A DNA stretch of 64,000 nt from Pseudomonas frederiksbergensis (lineage in GTDB: Bacteria; Pseudomonadota; Gammaproteobacteria; Pseudomonadales; Pseudomonadaceae): the NCBI RefSeq assembly GCF_017114915.1, contig NZ_JAAUOE010000024.1, forward strand, positions 1 through 64,000, given 5' to 3'. Made by a program: the position numbers and the translations under genes. Of this stretch, positions 44,414-55,143 are shown in pieces. Positions within the stretch are counted from its first letter, which is position 1. The number at the start of each line of letters is the position of its first letter. The notes beneath the pieces were generated by a model that ran no database searches, had not been told where the DNA came from, and saw only the letters and a list, made by a program, of their open reading frames with translations.

Positions 44414-45829
44414 TCACTGCAGTTCATTGCTGCACACAGTGCAGCATGGTGAAACTCGCTGCGCCAAGGCGACAACAAGGGCCACGATGATCAACACCAC
44501 GGCGACGGCAAACGTTATCCGCATACCGTTGGCCACGGCTGTAGGAGATGCGGTGCTGATGTCTGTCGTGGCCGAGGCAAGCGCAAACACAGCGCCCATC
44601 ACCGAGGCCCCGGTGATCAGGCCCAGATTGCGCGACAGGCTGAGCAGGCCGGCAATCACGCCACGCTGGTCCGCACGGATGTCGGTCATGATCGCGGTGT
44701 TGTTGGCCGCCTGAAACAATGCATAGCTGGCGGTGATCACCGCGATGGGCGCGAGGTAACCGAGAAGGCCCAATCCCGCCGGCATCATCGATAAAGCACC
44801 CGCGCCGAGCGCCATTGCCGCGAGCCCGACCAGGGTCATGCGCCGACTGCCAAAACGGTCCACCAGGCGGCCGGCCGGCACGCCGGTCAACGCAGCCACC
44901 AACGGGCCGACCGACAAGGCGAAACCGACAAGTGCCGTGCCGAGGCCAAGCGCACCCGAGAGATAAAACGGCCCGACCACCAAGGTCGCCATCATCACCG
45001 TCGAAACGAGCGTGCTCATGGCCAGGCTGGCGCTCAAGCCCGGCTCGCGCAACAGCGCCAATTTGATCTGCGGCGATGCCACCCTGGCTTCAACGACGAT
45101 GAAAAGCCCACCGCCTAAAACAGCCGTCAGCAGCAACGCAATGTTCATCGGCCCCAGATCACCGGTCGTCATGGCCAACGCATACGCCGCCAGCGTCAGC
45201 GCCAGCAGCAATGTGCCTGCCTTGTCGAACCCCACCCGCCCCGCTTTCGCCCGCTGAACATCCGCAGGCAAATAGCGATACGCGAGCCAGATATTCAGCA
45301 CACCCAGCGGCACGTTGATCAAAAAAATCGCCTGCCAGCCAACGCCGGCGATCAACATCCCACCGAGCGACGGCCCCAGGGTGGTGCCGATCGCCGACAT
45401 CGTTCCGAGCAATCCCATGGCGCTGCCAGTCTTCTCTTTCGGCACCGTTTCACCGACAAACGCCACGGTCAGCGCCAGCATGACCGCCGCCCCCAGCCCC
45501 TGCACCGCCCGGGCGCCGACCAGCCACCCAAGCGACGGCGCCACACCGCAGGCCAGCGATGCCAGGGTAAAAATGGCGATGCCCGCCAGCAGCAAGCGCC
45601 GACGGCCGACGATGTCACCGAGCCGTCCGACGCTGACGATCAGCGTGGTGATCGCCAGCAGATACGCCAGAACGATCCACTGCACTTGCTGGAAGGATGC
45701 ATCGAATGCCTCGGCCAACGTCGGCAATCCCGCATTGGCGATGCTGGTGTCGAGTGAAGGCATCAACATCGATAGCGAAAGGCTGGCGAGTGCCCAATGC
45801 ACCGAACCTGATTGAGCGATGAATTTCAT
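44414..45829 (-). CDS. MFS drug/small-molecule efflux transporter (DHA2 family)
   Basis: Inner-membrane antiporter of 471 residues with about 14 helices. Motif A is GRLGDIVGRRRLLL, the N-terminal helix has MLMPSLDTSIANAGLPT and motif C is MSAIGTTLGPSLGGML, as in the EmrB-type DHA2 group. The ATG at 45829 fits the first helix; the ribosome site is weak. It is divergent from the LysR gene at 45958, its likely regulator. Substrate unknown. Confidence 0.88.
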   Translation of the reverse strand: MKFIAQSGSVHWALASLSLSMLMPSLDTSIANAGLPTLAEAFDASFQQVQWIVLAYLLAITTLIVSVGRLGDIVGRRRLLLAGIAIFTLASLACGVAPSLGWLVGARAVQGLGAAVMLALTVAFVGETVPKEKTGSAMGLLGTMSAIGTTLGPSLGGMLIAGVGWQAIFLINVPLGVLNIWLAYRYLPADVQRAKAGRVGFDKAGTLLLALTLAAYALAMTTGDLGPMNIALLLTAVLGGGLFIVVEARVASPQIKLALLREPGLSASLAMSTLVSTVMMATLVVGPFYLSGALGLGTALVGFALSVGPLVAALTGVPAGRLVDRFGSRRMTLVGLAAMALGAGALSMMPAGLGLLGYLAPIAVITASYALFQAANNTAIMTDIRADQRGVIAGLLSLSRNLGLITGASVMGAVFALASATTDISTASPTAVANGMRITFAVAVVLIIVALVVALAQRVSPCCTVCSNELQ

Positions 45830-45957
45830 TGTCTGGCCACGTCTGAAAGGTAGATCAGCAGCGTATGCCCGCGCGTGACAAGGCGGAAGGCGCAGCATTT
45901 GCACTTGATAGATGCGTTTGACGCCATGTCAGCCCCGCGCCGTGCTAACGTTGCGCC

Positions 45958-46851
45958 ATGACAACTCCCGACCTCAATCTGCTGATTACCCTGGACGTGC
46001 TGCTCGCCGAAGGCAGCGTCGCCCGCGCCGCCCAACGACTGCGGCTGAGCCCGTCGGCCATGAGCCGGGCGCTGGCGCGGTTGCGCGAAACGACGGGCGA
46101 CCCGCTGCTGGTCCGGGCCGGACGCGGGCTGGTGCCGACGCCCCGAGCGCTCGAGTTGCGTGGGCACGTCAGTCGATTGGTGCAAGACGCCGCAGCGGTG
46201 TTGCGCCCCGCCGAACAGCTCGACCTCAAGCAACTGGTACGAACATTCACGCTGCGCACCAGTGACGGTTTTGTCGAAAACTTCGGCCCGTCGCTGATTG
46301 CCCGCGTCGGCGAGCAAGCCCCCGGCGTGCGCTTGCACTTTGTGCAGAAGCCAAGCAAGGACAGCGCCGCGCTTCGCGACGGTTCCGTCGATCTGGAAAC
46401 CGGTGTGGTCGGCGGCACGACCAGCCCGGAAGTGCGCACCCGCGCGTTGTTCGAAGATCGCTTCATCGGCGTCGTTCGTATGGGGCACTCGTTGAGCCAG
46501 GACGAGATCAGCGCCTCCCTTTATGCCGCAGGCCGGCACATCCTGGTCTCACGGCGCGGGCTCGGTAAGGGGCCGATGGATCAAGCCCTGGACGCGCTGG
46601 GACTGCAGCGGGAGATCGTCACCGTCGTCGGCGGCTTCTCGGCCGCCCTGGCACTGGCTCGCGCCTCGGACCTGATCGCCACCGTGCCCGCCCGACATAC
46701 CCGAAACCTGCGCACCAGTCTGCACAGTTTCGAGCTGCCGTTCGAGCTGCCGCCGATCACCATTTCGATGCTCTGGCATCCACGGATGGATGCCGACTCA
46801 GCGCACCGGTGGTTGCGTGAATGTGTTCGAGAGGTTTGTGCGCAATCCTGA
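45958..46851 (+). CDS. LysR-family regulator of the adjacent MFS pump
   Basis: A 297-residue regulator of the NodD/LinR-like branch. The helix-turn-helix is GSVARAAQRLRLSPSAMSRALARLR, with GDPLLVRAGRGLVPTPRA. The effector domain includes FTLRTSDGFVENFGPSLIA and VDLETGVVGG. The 128-base gap to the divergent pump gene is the expected binding region. Ligand unknown. Confidence 0.87.
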   Translation: MTTPDLNLLITLDVLLAEGSVARAAQRLRLSPSAMSRALARLRETTGDPLLVRAGRGLVPTPRALELRGHVSRLVQDAAAVLRPAEQLDLKQLVRTFTLRTSDGFVENFGPSLIARVGEQAPGVRLHFVQKPSKDSAALRDGSVDLETGVVGGTTSPEVRTRALFEDRFIGVVRMGHSLSQDEISASLYAAGRHILVSRRGLGKGPMDQALDALGLQREIVTVVGGFSAALALARASDLIATVPARHTRNLRTSLHSFELPFELPPITISMLWHPRMDADSAHRWLRECVREVCAQS

Positions 46852-46865
46852 TGTAAACACCCACC

Positions 46866-46893
46866 CTGTGTAGGAACTGCCGAAGGCTGCGAT
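46866..46893. repeat. REP element (GATCGCAGCCTTCGGCAG type)
   Basis: GTGTAGGAACTGCCGAAGGC followed by TGCGATC, just after the LysR gene stop. Same family as 5826-5886, 54184-54205 and 61740-61762. Confidence 0.8.
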
Positions 46894-47240
46894 CTTTGCT
46901 CGGCTCCATCTTCCATGGCTCAAGTAAAAGACGCTGCCTATCACCCCCCAATACTCCCCCTATTAGCTGACTGCTTTATAGGCGTCTACCCTTATTGGAG
47001 CGCTGGCGTAAGCCGGCCGGTTAAGACCTGAGAAAAGATACGAATGAGTCTGAAAGCGTACTAGGCTTGCCGTGGGCCACCGTGCTGGCAACTCGATTGC
47101 CGCTATCCGGATTTCCCGTGTGACCACGACGATCAATTGATCGCACGGCTGCAGCCTATGTCATTGATTTCGCTCGTCGCTATTGCGTGCCCAACCCCGG
47201 GCCGGATAGCCGGATGAACACGACCAAAGGTAGCGCATAC
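46894..47240. other. katG leader and promoter region
   Basis: About 350 bases without a gene. CCTATTAGC and GCTTTATAGG form a loose inverted repeat near 46969-46992, which could be part of an OxyR site, but I cannot assign it firmly. Confidence 0.35.
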
Positions 47241-49454
<2,214 letters not shown>

Positions 49455-49470
49455 CTGTTTCTGAAAACCC

Positions 49471-49505
49471 GCAACGCCTCCCTCTGTGGAGGCGTTGTGC
49501 TTTTT
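49471..49505 (+). terminator. Rho-independent terminator of katG
   Basis: CAACGCCTCC pairs with GGAGGCGTTG around a six-base loop, followed by TGC and five T. Confidence 0.85.
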
Positions 49506-49523
49506 GCTGGTCGCAGGAAGGGA

Positions 49524-49607
49524 TTAAACGGGAGAGATCGTGGCAAGCGCACCAATCAAAAGGGTCAACACCAGAAATCCACCCAGGAAAATTGCCATCT
49601 TGCCCAT
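49524..49607 (-). CDS. Very small membrane protein, 27 residues
   Basis: A single hydrophobic helix (AIFLGGFLVLTLLIGALA) flanked by a short basic start (MGK) and the end TISPV. The ATG is preceded by TAGGAGGCCCC, one of the best ribosome sites in the window, which argues that the frame is translated. It lies in the gap between katG and the DUF2931 remnant. Function unknown. Confidence 0.6.
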   Translation of the reverse strand: MGKMAIFLGGFLVLTLLIGALATISPV

Positions 49608-49692
49608 GGGGCCTCCTACGTTATGAGTTTGCGGTGCAGCGCCTGGCACGACTGCTGACCGTTCCGTCATTCTGAGCCGCAGACTGGGTGCA

Positions 49693-49854
49693 TTACAGAT
49701 GCAGATAGCGCAGAAAAATACGGATCAGACCCGGAATTCCTCTTTGCGAGCAGCCAGCCAACAGCAACCCAACCAGCAGGCCGGCGCATTTTTTGATTGG
49801 ACCAGACAGTTTGATGATTGGCGTGGCTGTGGGATTGTTGTCACCAGGAATCAT
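49693..49854 (-). pseudogene. Truncated second copy of the DUF2931 lipoprotein gene
   Basis: A 53-codon frame whose middle, KKCAGLLVGLLLAGCSQ, repeats the signal and lipobox of the neighbouring DUF2931 protein (KCAGLLVGLLLVGCSQ), at both DNA and protein level. After the lipobox only about 19 unrelated residues follow before a stop. The ATG overlaps the end of the DUF2931 gene by 14 bases. It reads as the remnant of a tandem immunity gene, though a short lipopeptide could still be made. Confidence 0.6.
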
Positions 49855-50509
49855 AAGGAATCCCGAACTTCTCTACGTACGCCTTGGATGTTTCGGACAA
49901 GGGCCTATGCTTTCCGCCGGATTTGCCTTCATAAGGGCCTCTTGGGTTGATGGTTCCTACTACCCGAGCAATCTCGACCGACTTAAGGCAGGGGCCGCCG
50001 AGCCAGACCTTGGCAATGCCGCCCGGCGCCAGACCGATGCCAATGTCGTCGCGGTAGTCGGTGATCCACTTGCCGTCCGCCCTGCAGAAGGCTTTTTCAG
50101 GTTTGCGCATGATCTCCCGGGCAGATTCGGGAATGACGATGTAGGCCTCGTAGGTTTGCGGTTCGACGAGGGATTGCCAACGTACATAGATCAGTCGGGG
50201 CAGATCGAGCCTCGTGACATGGCGGCCTTTTCCTCTGCCGGGACTCTCTGGCCAGCCTGCGGGATTCCCCTTGTTGTTGGCAGGGGTGTGTATCGACGCA
50301 ATTCCGGAGCCGACTCTTCGTAAAACGCGCTCGTGAATATCCACCACATCGGCCGTTTCAATCCAAACTTCCATGTAATCGGGTGCTCCAAAGCCCAAGA
50401 ACCATTCCTGGTGATCGGGCGATTGAGCGAAGCTTTGCGAGCAGCCAACCAACAGCAATCCAACCAGAAGGCCTGCGCATTTTGTGAACAGACAGACGGA
50501 GTTATTCAT
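49841..50509 (-). CDS. DUF2931 lipoprotein, likely immunity protein for the VgrG-lipase
   Basis: A 222-residue lipoprotein: signal AGLLVGLLLVGCSQ with a lipobox, then a DUF2931-like body (EWFLGFGAPDYMEVWIET, LPRLIYVRWQSLVEPQTYEA, KWITDYRDDIGIGLAPGG). Proteins of this type are encoded beside type VI lipase effectors and are thought to neutralise them in the periplasm. The ATG overlaps the stop of the VgrG-DUF2235 gene by eight bases (ATGAATAA), so the two are made together. This tight link supports an immunity role; direct evidence is absent. Confidence 0.82.
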   Translation of the reverse strand: MNNSVCLFTKCAGLLVGLLLVGCSQSFAQSPDHQEWFLGFGAPDYMEVWIETADVVDIHERVLRRVGSGIASIHTPANNKGNPAGWPESPGRGKGRHVTRLDLPRLIYVRWQSLVEPQTYEAYIVIPESAREIMRKPEKAFCRADGKWITDYRDDIGIGLAPGGIAKVWLGGPCLKSVEIARVVGTINPRGPYEGKSGGKHRPLSETSKAYVEKFGIPYDSW

Positions 50510-53500
50510 TGGGGTGTACCACGCGTTGGTTTTTTTCGGCTGGTCGGTTGATAAAAACGATGTTCGTGTCGCTGCTGTTCAAGCCTTTGGCGGCGTTCCA
50601 GTTAGCGGAAATGTGGATGTAACGACGGCGTAATAGCGCCCTTTCTTCAAGCGTCAGGCCTTCAATTGCCGACTCCCCCAGTGCGTATGTCTGGAGTTTT
50701 TTGTGGATGGGTTCCAATTCATCAGGCAGGGCCAGTTTCGGGTCATTGGCATCAATGATGTCAAACGGCACATCGTGTCTGACGGCCAGCTCGCGCATGA
50801 TGCGCAAATACACCAGCGACAGTTCACCGTGCACCGGGCGTTCAATAGTGGTAGCCGCAAAAACCTTCTTCTGTGGATCGGTATTGCCCCCCCCTCGCTC
50901 TCTCGATTGGGCCAATGGTCGTTCCCAGAGCGTCACTTGAAGTTCGTTGCCCGGACCGTCGAATTCGATGACGCCTTTTTCATACCAGGCGTACATGTCC
51001 TTTTCGGCGGCGAGGTAAGCGGCACTGCGGGTCGGGGCCATGCTTTGGCTGATGGTGCTGGTAACGGGTTTGCCCAGCAGGAGTTTTTCCTTGGCTCTTG
51101 GCAAATAGCCGCCGCCGAGGTCCGAGTGCGCGCCGGGCAAGACCAGGTCTATGTGGCCAAGACTGTTGAGCGCGAAGTTTTCGCGGACTTCGTCACGGGC
51201 AACCAGATGCACCACCTTATTGGCACAGTCATCTGGCAGTTTGAGATTGACGCCGGGGTTTCTGTTGTTGGTGCCACTGAAGTCGAACAATCCGGGGTTG
51301 GCGATTGCTGCGACGGTATCGAACAGACCGATGAAATTGATGGTGACATCGGTTTTGAGACGCCAGTTAACGTTTCTGGACAAGAGCGGAGAGCCGGTCG
51401 GCAGTGCTTTCGCTAGAAGGCTGTGCTCACCCTTTAGCACTTCGTTCGCAAAATGCCGCGCCGCTGCCGCCCCCCGACTGAAGCCAAAAATATCGAATTC
51501 GATTTTTTCGATGATCACTTCAGGGTTTTCCTGCTGAAACAGGCGTAGCTGCTCCATGATCTTTTCCGGACTCCGTTCGACACGGGCGACTACACCCGTT
51601 TCGCCCCTGCCTGTCGCTTGTGAGTAGAGTGAGTCTGTGCCGTTGTTATTAGTCCCAATGCCCTCGATATAAACCGCGATTGATGCAGTTTTCGAGTTTT
51701 CCGGTAAGGGCTTGTACGCGTGATCGGTGTACAGGTCATAAAGCCTCGCGATATTGCTCACATCATTCCCATAACTATTGTCCGGCGAGCTCCCATTCCC
51801 GTCGTACCCATAAGCAGCGCAATGCTTTTGTATTTCCTCGGCCGCTTCGGCCAGATTCGCATCCGGTGCATAGCAAGCCGCCACGGTTTCGCTGTTGGCT
51901 TTGTTGTTCCCTGTGCCATCGAAGAACATGCCGATCCGCAAGGTAATCCCCTCCAGTTCGACTTCTTCTTCCTCTTCCTCCAGTTCCTCTAGCGCGGTGT
52001 CTTCCGTTGGCACAGGCACGGCTGGCGCCAGCAAGCCCGCCATTGCCCCCGGCAACAAGGCTTGAGCGGCCATACCCGCCACCGGTGATCCGCCCTGCGC
52101 AATCTCGCGACTGCTGAAAATCCCGTCAGCATTGATCACGATGTGCTGACCACCGACTTTCACAGAAAGGCTCTCGCCCGCCTCCAGCACAAGGTGTGAA
52201 CCGGCCTTGATGTGCAGCTGCCCCCCGGCCTCGACCACCAGCGCCTCGCCGATCCGGGTATGGCTGCTCCCGGCCACCTGCAGGTAGTCGCTGGCCTTGA
52301 GCTGCACCTTGCGATCCGCCGTGACCGTGCGATGTTCTTCCGCCTCCAGCACCGTGATGCTGTGGCCCTTGATGGTTTCCCGACGCTCGTTGCCCACGTC
52401 CAGCCGACTGTCGTGTTCGACCTTCTGTTCCAGATCGCGCTGGGCACGCAGGTAGATCAGCTCCTGCCCGGCGCGATCTTCAATCGACAGTTCGTTGTAA
52501 CCGCCCGTGGAGGGAGAGCTGTGGCTGCGCAGCACGGTTTTGGTGTGGTTCGCGGGCAAGGGATAGGGCACCGGCGTGGCCTTGTTCGGCACGCAACCGG
52601 TGATCAGCGGATGGTCGGGATTGCCTTCCAGAAAGGTGACCACCACTTCCATGCCGATACGCGGAATGACCATCGCGCCGTAGCCTTGCCCCGCCCAGCC
52701 GGTTGAAACCCGCAGCCAGCAACTGCTGTGTTCGCTGTTGCGCTCGGCCCGGTCCCAGTGGAACTCGACTTTGACCCGGCCATATTCATCGCAATAGATC
52801 TCTTCGTCGGCGGGCCCGGTGACGCGGGCGGTCTGGCAGACCAGCGCCGGTCTCGGGGCAGGCAGCGGTGGCCGGTAAAACACGTCCCAGGGGATTGCGC
52901 TGAAGCGGTTGCGGTAGCCCTGGGTAAAACCGTCCTCCGGTTCGGCGGCGCTGGCCACCTCTTCCAGCACTTGGGGTTGTTTCCCCGAGTGGGTGACACT
53001 GAGCAGCAGCCACAAATCGTTGTACGTTGCGCGCGGGTGTTCGGTCAGGCCGAAAAAGTGGCCGCTGCGCAGGGTCGGCTGGTCGCTGTCGCCCTCGGCC
53101 AACTGGTAATCGGCACGGTGCCGTTCCAGTGCCTGCCGGGCGAGCTGTTTGCCGTGTTTCTCGTTCTCGAAAAACAGCGGGTAGCGATAGTCTTCAAGCT
53201 CGGGGCTGAACTCGGCGGTGAAACGACTTTCCAGCAACAGACTCGGGCGTTTCAGGTCGTAGTGCCGGCGCGTGACCGTGCTGGGGCGGGTACTGAAACC
53301 CAGGGAAAACCGGTTGACCACCGGATGTTCCGCCACCATGCCGGAGTCCGGCTGATACGGGGTGTCGCCCAGTTTGGGAAAGAAGGTCTGGTCGTCGGTG
53401 AACACCAGCACATGGCCTTCTGGGGAATGCTGGTGATGCCAGGCGATGCCGTCCTCGGCGCACAGCCGTTGAATGAACTCGAAATCACTTTCCCCATACT

Positions 53501-53939
53501 GGGTGCAGTATTCGCGCTCGGGGCGGGTGCTGACGTGAAAGGTGAACGCATCGGCCTGAAGGCCATGCCCCTTGAGGACCTGCGCGATGATGTGCGGCAC
53601 CGTCTGGCCCTGGAAAATCCGCTGGTCGTGGCTGAACTGCAAGAAATGCAGCGCCGGGACCAGGGTCAGGCAATAACGGGTCAAGCGTTGGCCGACATCA
53701 CCCGCGGACACCGCTGCGACAAAGCCATGAATCCCTTCGCCGTTCAGGCCGAACTGGAGAAAGGCGGGTTGGCTGAGCAGGCTCTCCAGATCGACATCAG
53801 GGTACTCGCTGACCAGTTCAACCTGGATCGAATACAGGGTGCTGATGGCTTCAGTGCCGTCAAAGGCCAGTACTTTGAAATCGTTGCGAACCGTGGGGAT
53901 CAATAGCGTGAACTGGGCAGCATTGGCCGGTGCGAACAT
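50502..53939 (-). CDS. Evolved VgrG spike protein with C-terminal DUF2235 lipase-type effector domain
   Basis: A 1145-residue type VI secretion protein. Residues 1-450 form the gp27/gp5-like VgrG core: EYCTQYGESDFEFIQRLCAEDGI (144-166, split here by function, not gaps), DEYGRVKVEFHWDR (384-397), GNPDHPLITGCVPN (439-452). Residues about 480-605 are the DUF2345/needle repeats. A linker follows that ends in an acidic run (651-663). From 665 a DUF2235 domain begins: MFFDGTGNN (671-679), the nucleophile elbow GFSRG with Ser821, FIGLFDTV (869-876) and HSDLGGGY (938-945). This is the Tle1-like phospholipase group, so the spike carries its own toxin. AAAGGAT precedes the ATG. The DUF2931 gene overlaps its end. 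Confidence 0.9.
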   Translation of the reverse strand: MFAPANAAQFTLLIPTVRNDFKVLAFDGTEAISTLYSIQVELVSEYPDVDLESLLSQPAFLQFGLNGEGIHGFVAAVSAGDVGQRLTRYCLTLVPALHFLQFSHDQRIFQGQTVPHIIAQVLKGHGLQADAFTFHVSTRPEREYCTQYGESDFEFIQRLCAEDGIAWHHQHSPEGHVLVFTDDQTFFPKLGDTPYQPDSGMVAEHPVVNRFSLGFSTRPSTVTRRHYDLKRPSLLLESRFTAEFSPELEDYRYPLFFENEKHGKQLARQALERHRADYQLAEGDSDQPTLRSGHFFGLTEHPRATYNDLWLLLSVTHSGKQPQVLEEVASAAEPEDGFTQGYRNRFSAIPWDVFYRPPLPAPRPALVCQTARVTGPADEEIYCDEYGRVKVEFHWDRAERNSEHSSCWLRVSTGWAGQGYGAMVIPRIGMEVVVTFLEGNPDHPLITGCVPNKATPVPYPLPANHTKTVLRSHSSPSTGGYNELSIEDRAGQELIYLRAQRDLEQKVEHDSRLDVGNERRETIKGHSITVLEAEEHRTVTADRKVQLKASDYLQVAGSSHTRIGEALVVEAGGQLHIKAGSHLVLEAGESLSVKVGGQHIVINADGIFSSREIAQGGSPVAGMAAQALLPGAMAGLLAPAVPVPTEDTALEELEEEEEEVELEGITLRIGMFFDGTGNNKANSETVAACYAPDANLAEAAEEIQKHCAAYGYDGNGSSPDNSYGNDVSNIARLYDLYTDHAYKPLPENSKTASIAVYIEGIGTNNNGTDSLYSQATGRGETGVVARVERSPEKIMEQLRLFQQENPEVIIEKIEFDIFGFSRGAAAARHFANEVLKGEHSLLAKALPTGSPLLSRNVNWRLKTDVTINFIGLFDTVAAIANPGLFDFSGTNNRNPGVNLKLPDDCANKVVHLVARDEVRENFALNSLGHIDLVLPGAHSDLGGGYLPRAKEKLLLGKPVTSTISQSMAPTRSAAYLAAEKDMYAWYEKGVIEFDGPGNELQVTLWERPLAQSRERGGGNTDPQKKVFAATTIERPVHGELSLVYLRIMRELAVRHDVPFDIIDANDPKLALPDELEPIHKKLQTYALGESAIEGLTLEERALLRRRYIHISANWNAAKGLNSSDTNIVFINRPAEKNQRVVHPNE

Positions 53940-54224
53940 GCGCTTATCCTTTTGCTGTTAGTCGCTCATCCTTAAGCTGAAGAGGATTCAAATCGCGATG
54001 CCCAAGCCATGCCCGGCGTGAACAAGCGCAACTGCCGAGCACGCTAGCAAGAGGGCAAAAGGATTGATGTAGGACGAGGCCTGAAGCGCGGCCCGAAACT
54101 TCCCTATTCAGAATGTTTCGTCTGAGGGTGGGAGTAGACGCCAAAAACGGCGTGCAGACATCTTCAACGCTGCGCATCCCCCGGAGCTGCCGAAAGCTGC
54201 GATCTTGTGATCTGACCCGACGCA
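53940..54224. other. Gap upstream of the VgrG gene, with a REP element
   Basis: No gene recognised. Bases 54184-54205 (GAGCTGCCGAAAGCTGCGAT and flanks) are a REP copy of the GATCGCAGCCTTCGGCAG family. No chaperone (DUF4123) or PAAR gene is present upstream of the VgrG gene. Confidence 0.6.
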
Positions 54225-54554
54225 TCAATCCACAATAAATAACTTCGCACCGCTGCTGGTGAACGACCGATGCCCCTCGGCATCGTTGCCCACCTGATAA
54301 CTCATTCCAGCAGTCAGCGTGAACTGGCGGCCATCTTCCAGTTCGGTGTGCAACTCGCCTTCCAGGCACAACAGAATATGACCTCTCCAACACCAGTGAT
54401 CGGCCAGATACCCGGGGCTGTACTCAACCATCCGCACACGCGTCGAACCAAACTGGCAAGTCCGCCAATGGGCGGTGCCCGTCTGGCCGGCATGTTCGAC
54501 AGATTCGATCTTCGACCAATCGGTAGTACCAAAAGGGATGGCGGTAAGGTCCAT
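54225..54554 (-). CDS. DHCW-motif cupin protein
   Basis: A 109-residue single-domain cupin. The motif ADHWCWRGHILLCLEGELHTEL gives the family its name, though longer than needed here: the key residues are Asp, His, Cys and Trp around 51-55. The second cupin strand (LTAGMSYQVGND) and the end GAKLFIVD are complete. The ATG at 54554 has GAGG upstream. No substrate is known; metal binding is plausible through the His residues. Confidence 0.82.
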   Translation of the reverse strand: MDLTAIPFGTTDWSKIESVEHAGQTGTAHWRTCQFGSTRVRMVEYSPGYLADHWCWRGHILLCLEGELHTELEDGRQFTLTAGMSYQVGNDAEGHRSFTSSGAKLFIVD

Positions 54555-54660
54555 GGTTGCCTCATCAGAAGAGAGTGAAATACGGACCCTATCCATCGGG
54601 CACTGCTGCCGATAGATACAGATGGCCCGCATTTACGGAATACAGGCTTCAGCGCAAAAA

Positions 54661-55035
54661 CTAGTTGCCCCGCCCGCCACCAAACGACCACTCATCTGCC
54701 GCGGTCGTGGTAATCACCACCATGACGTCCTCAGAATCGATGCCTGGCTTTTGGCTCAGTTTCTCGACCAGGTTGCGATAGAAACGCTGTTTCGTCTCAA
54801 TGTCCCGAGGGCGTCCGGCAGTAATCGCGATCAGCACAAAGTCATGGCTGCGGGGGCCGCCCAAGTAGCCGGGATCAAATACCAGTTCGCCCGTTTCATG
54901 TTGGTGGATGACCTGGAACCGGTCGGCCATGGGCACTTCGAAGCTTTCTACCAACGCGTCGTGCAGCCCCTGGGAGAGGGCTTGTAAATACTCGGCAGAC
55001 TTTCCCCGGTGCAGTGAAATACGTGCAAATGGCAT
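54661..55035 (-). CDS. Tautomerase-superfamily protein
   Basis: A 124-residue protein starting MPFARISLHRG, so after removal of Met the catalytic Pro1 is free, as in 4-oxalocrotonate tautomerase and malonate semialdehyde decarboxylase relatives. GLHDALVESFEVPMADRFQV and HDFVLIAITAGRPRD match the longer, fused-type family. It is divergent from the LysR gene at 55132 or 55144. Substrate unknown. Confidence 0.85.
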   Translation of the reverse strand: MPFARISLHRGKSAEYLQALSQGLHDALVESFEVPMADRFQVIHQHETGELVFDPGYLGGPRSHDFVLIAITAGRPRDIETKQRFYRNLVEKLSQKPGIDSEDVMVVITTTAADEWSFGGGRGN

Positions 55036-55143
55036 AAGGGCCTACTCCTGAAAAACCAACTGACCGGGGAAAACTATCAAGTCGCGATCATTGCGAATAT
55101 CAGATTTAATGACGGCCTTAATCCCGAATTAATGGATGATTCG

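Noticed and set aside
52728..53906. Plus-strand frame of 392 codons
   Set aside because: Opposite the VgrG core, which is unambiguous.
53944..54393. A 149-codon minus-strand frame upstream of the VgrG gene
   Set aside because: It spans a REP element and part of the cupin gene, with no ribosome site or recognisable domain.
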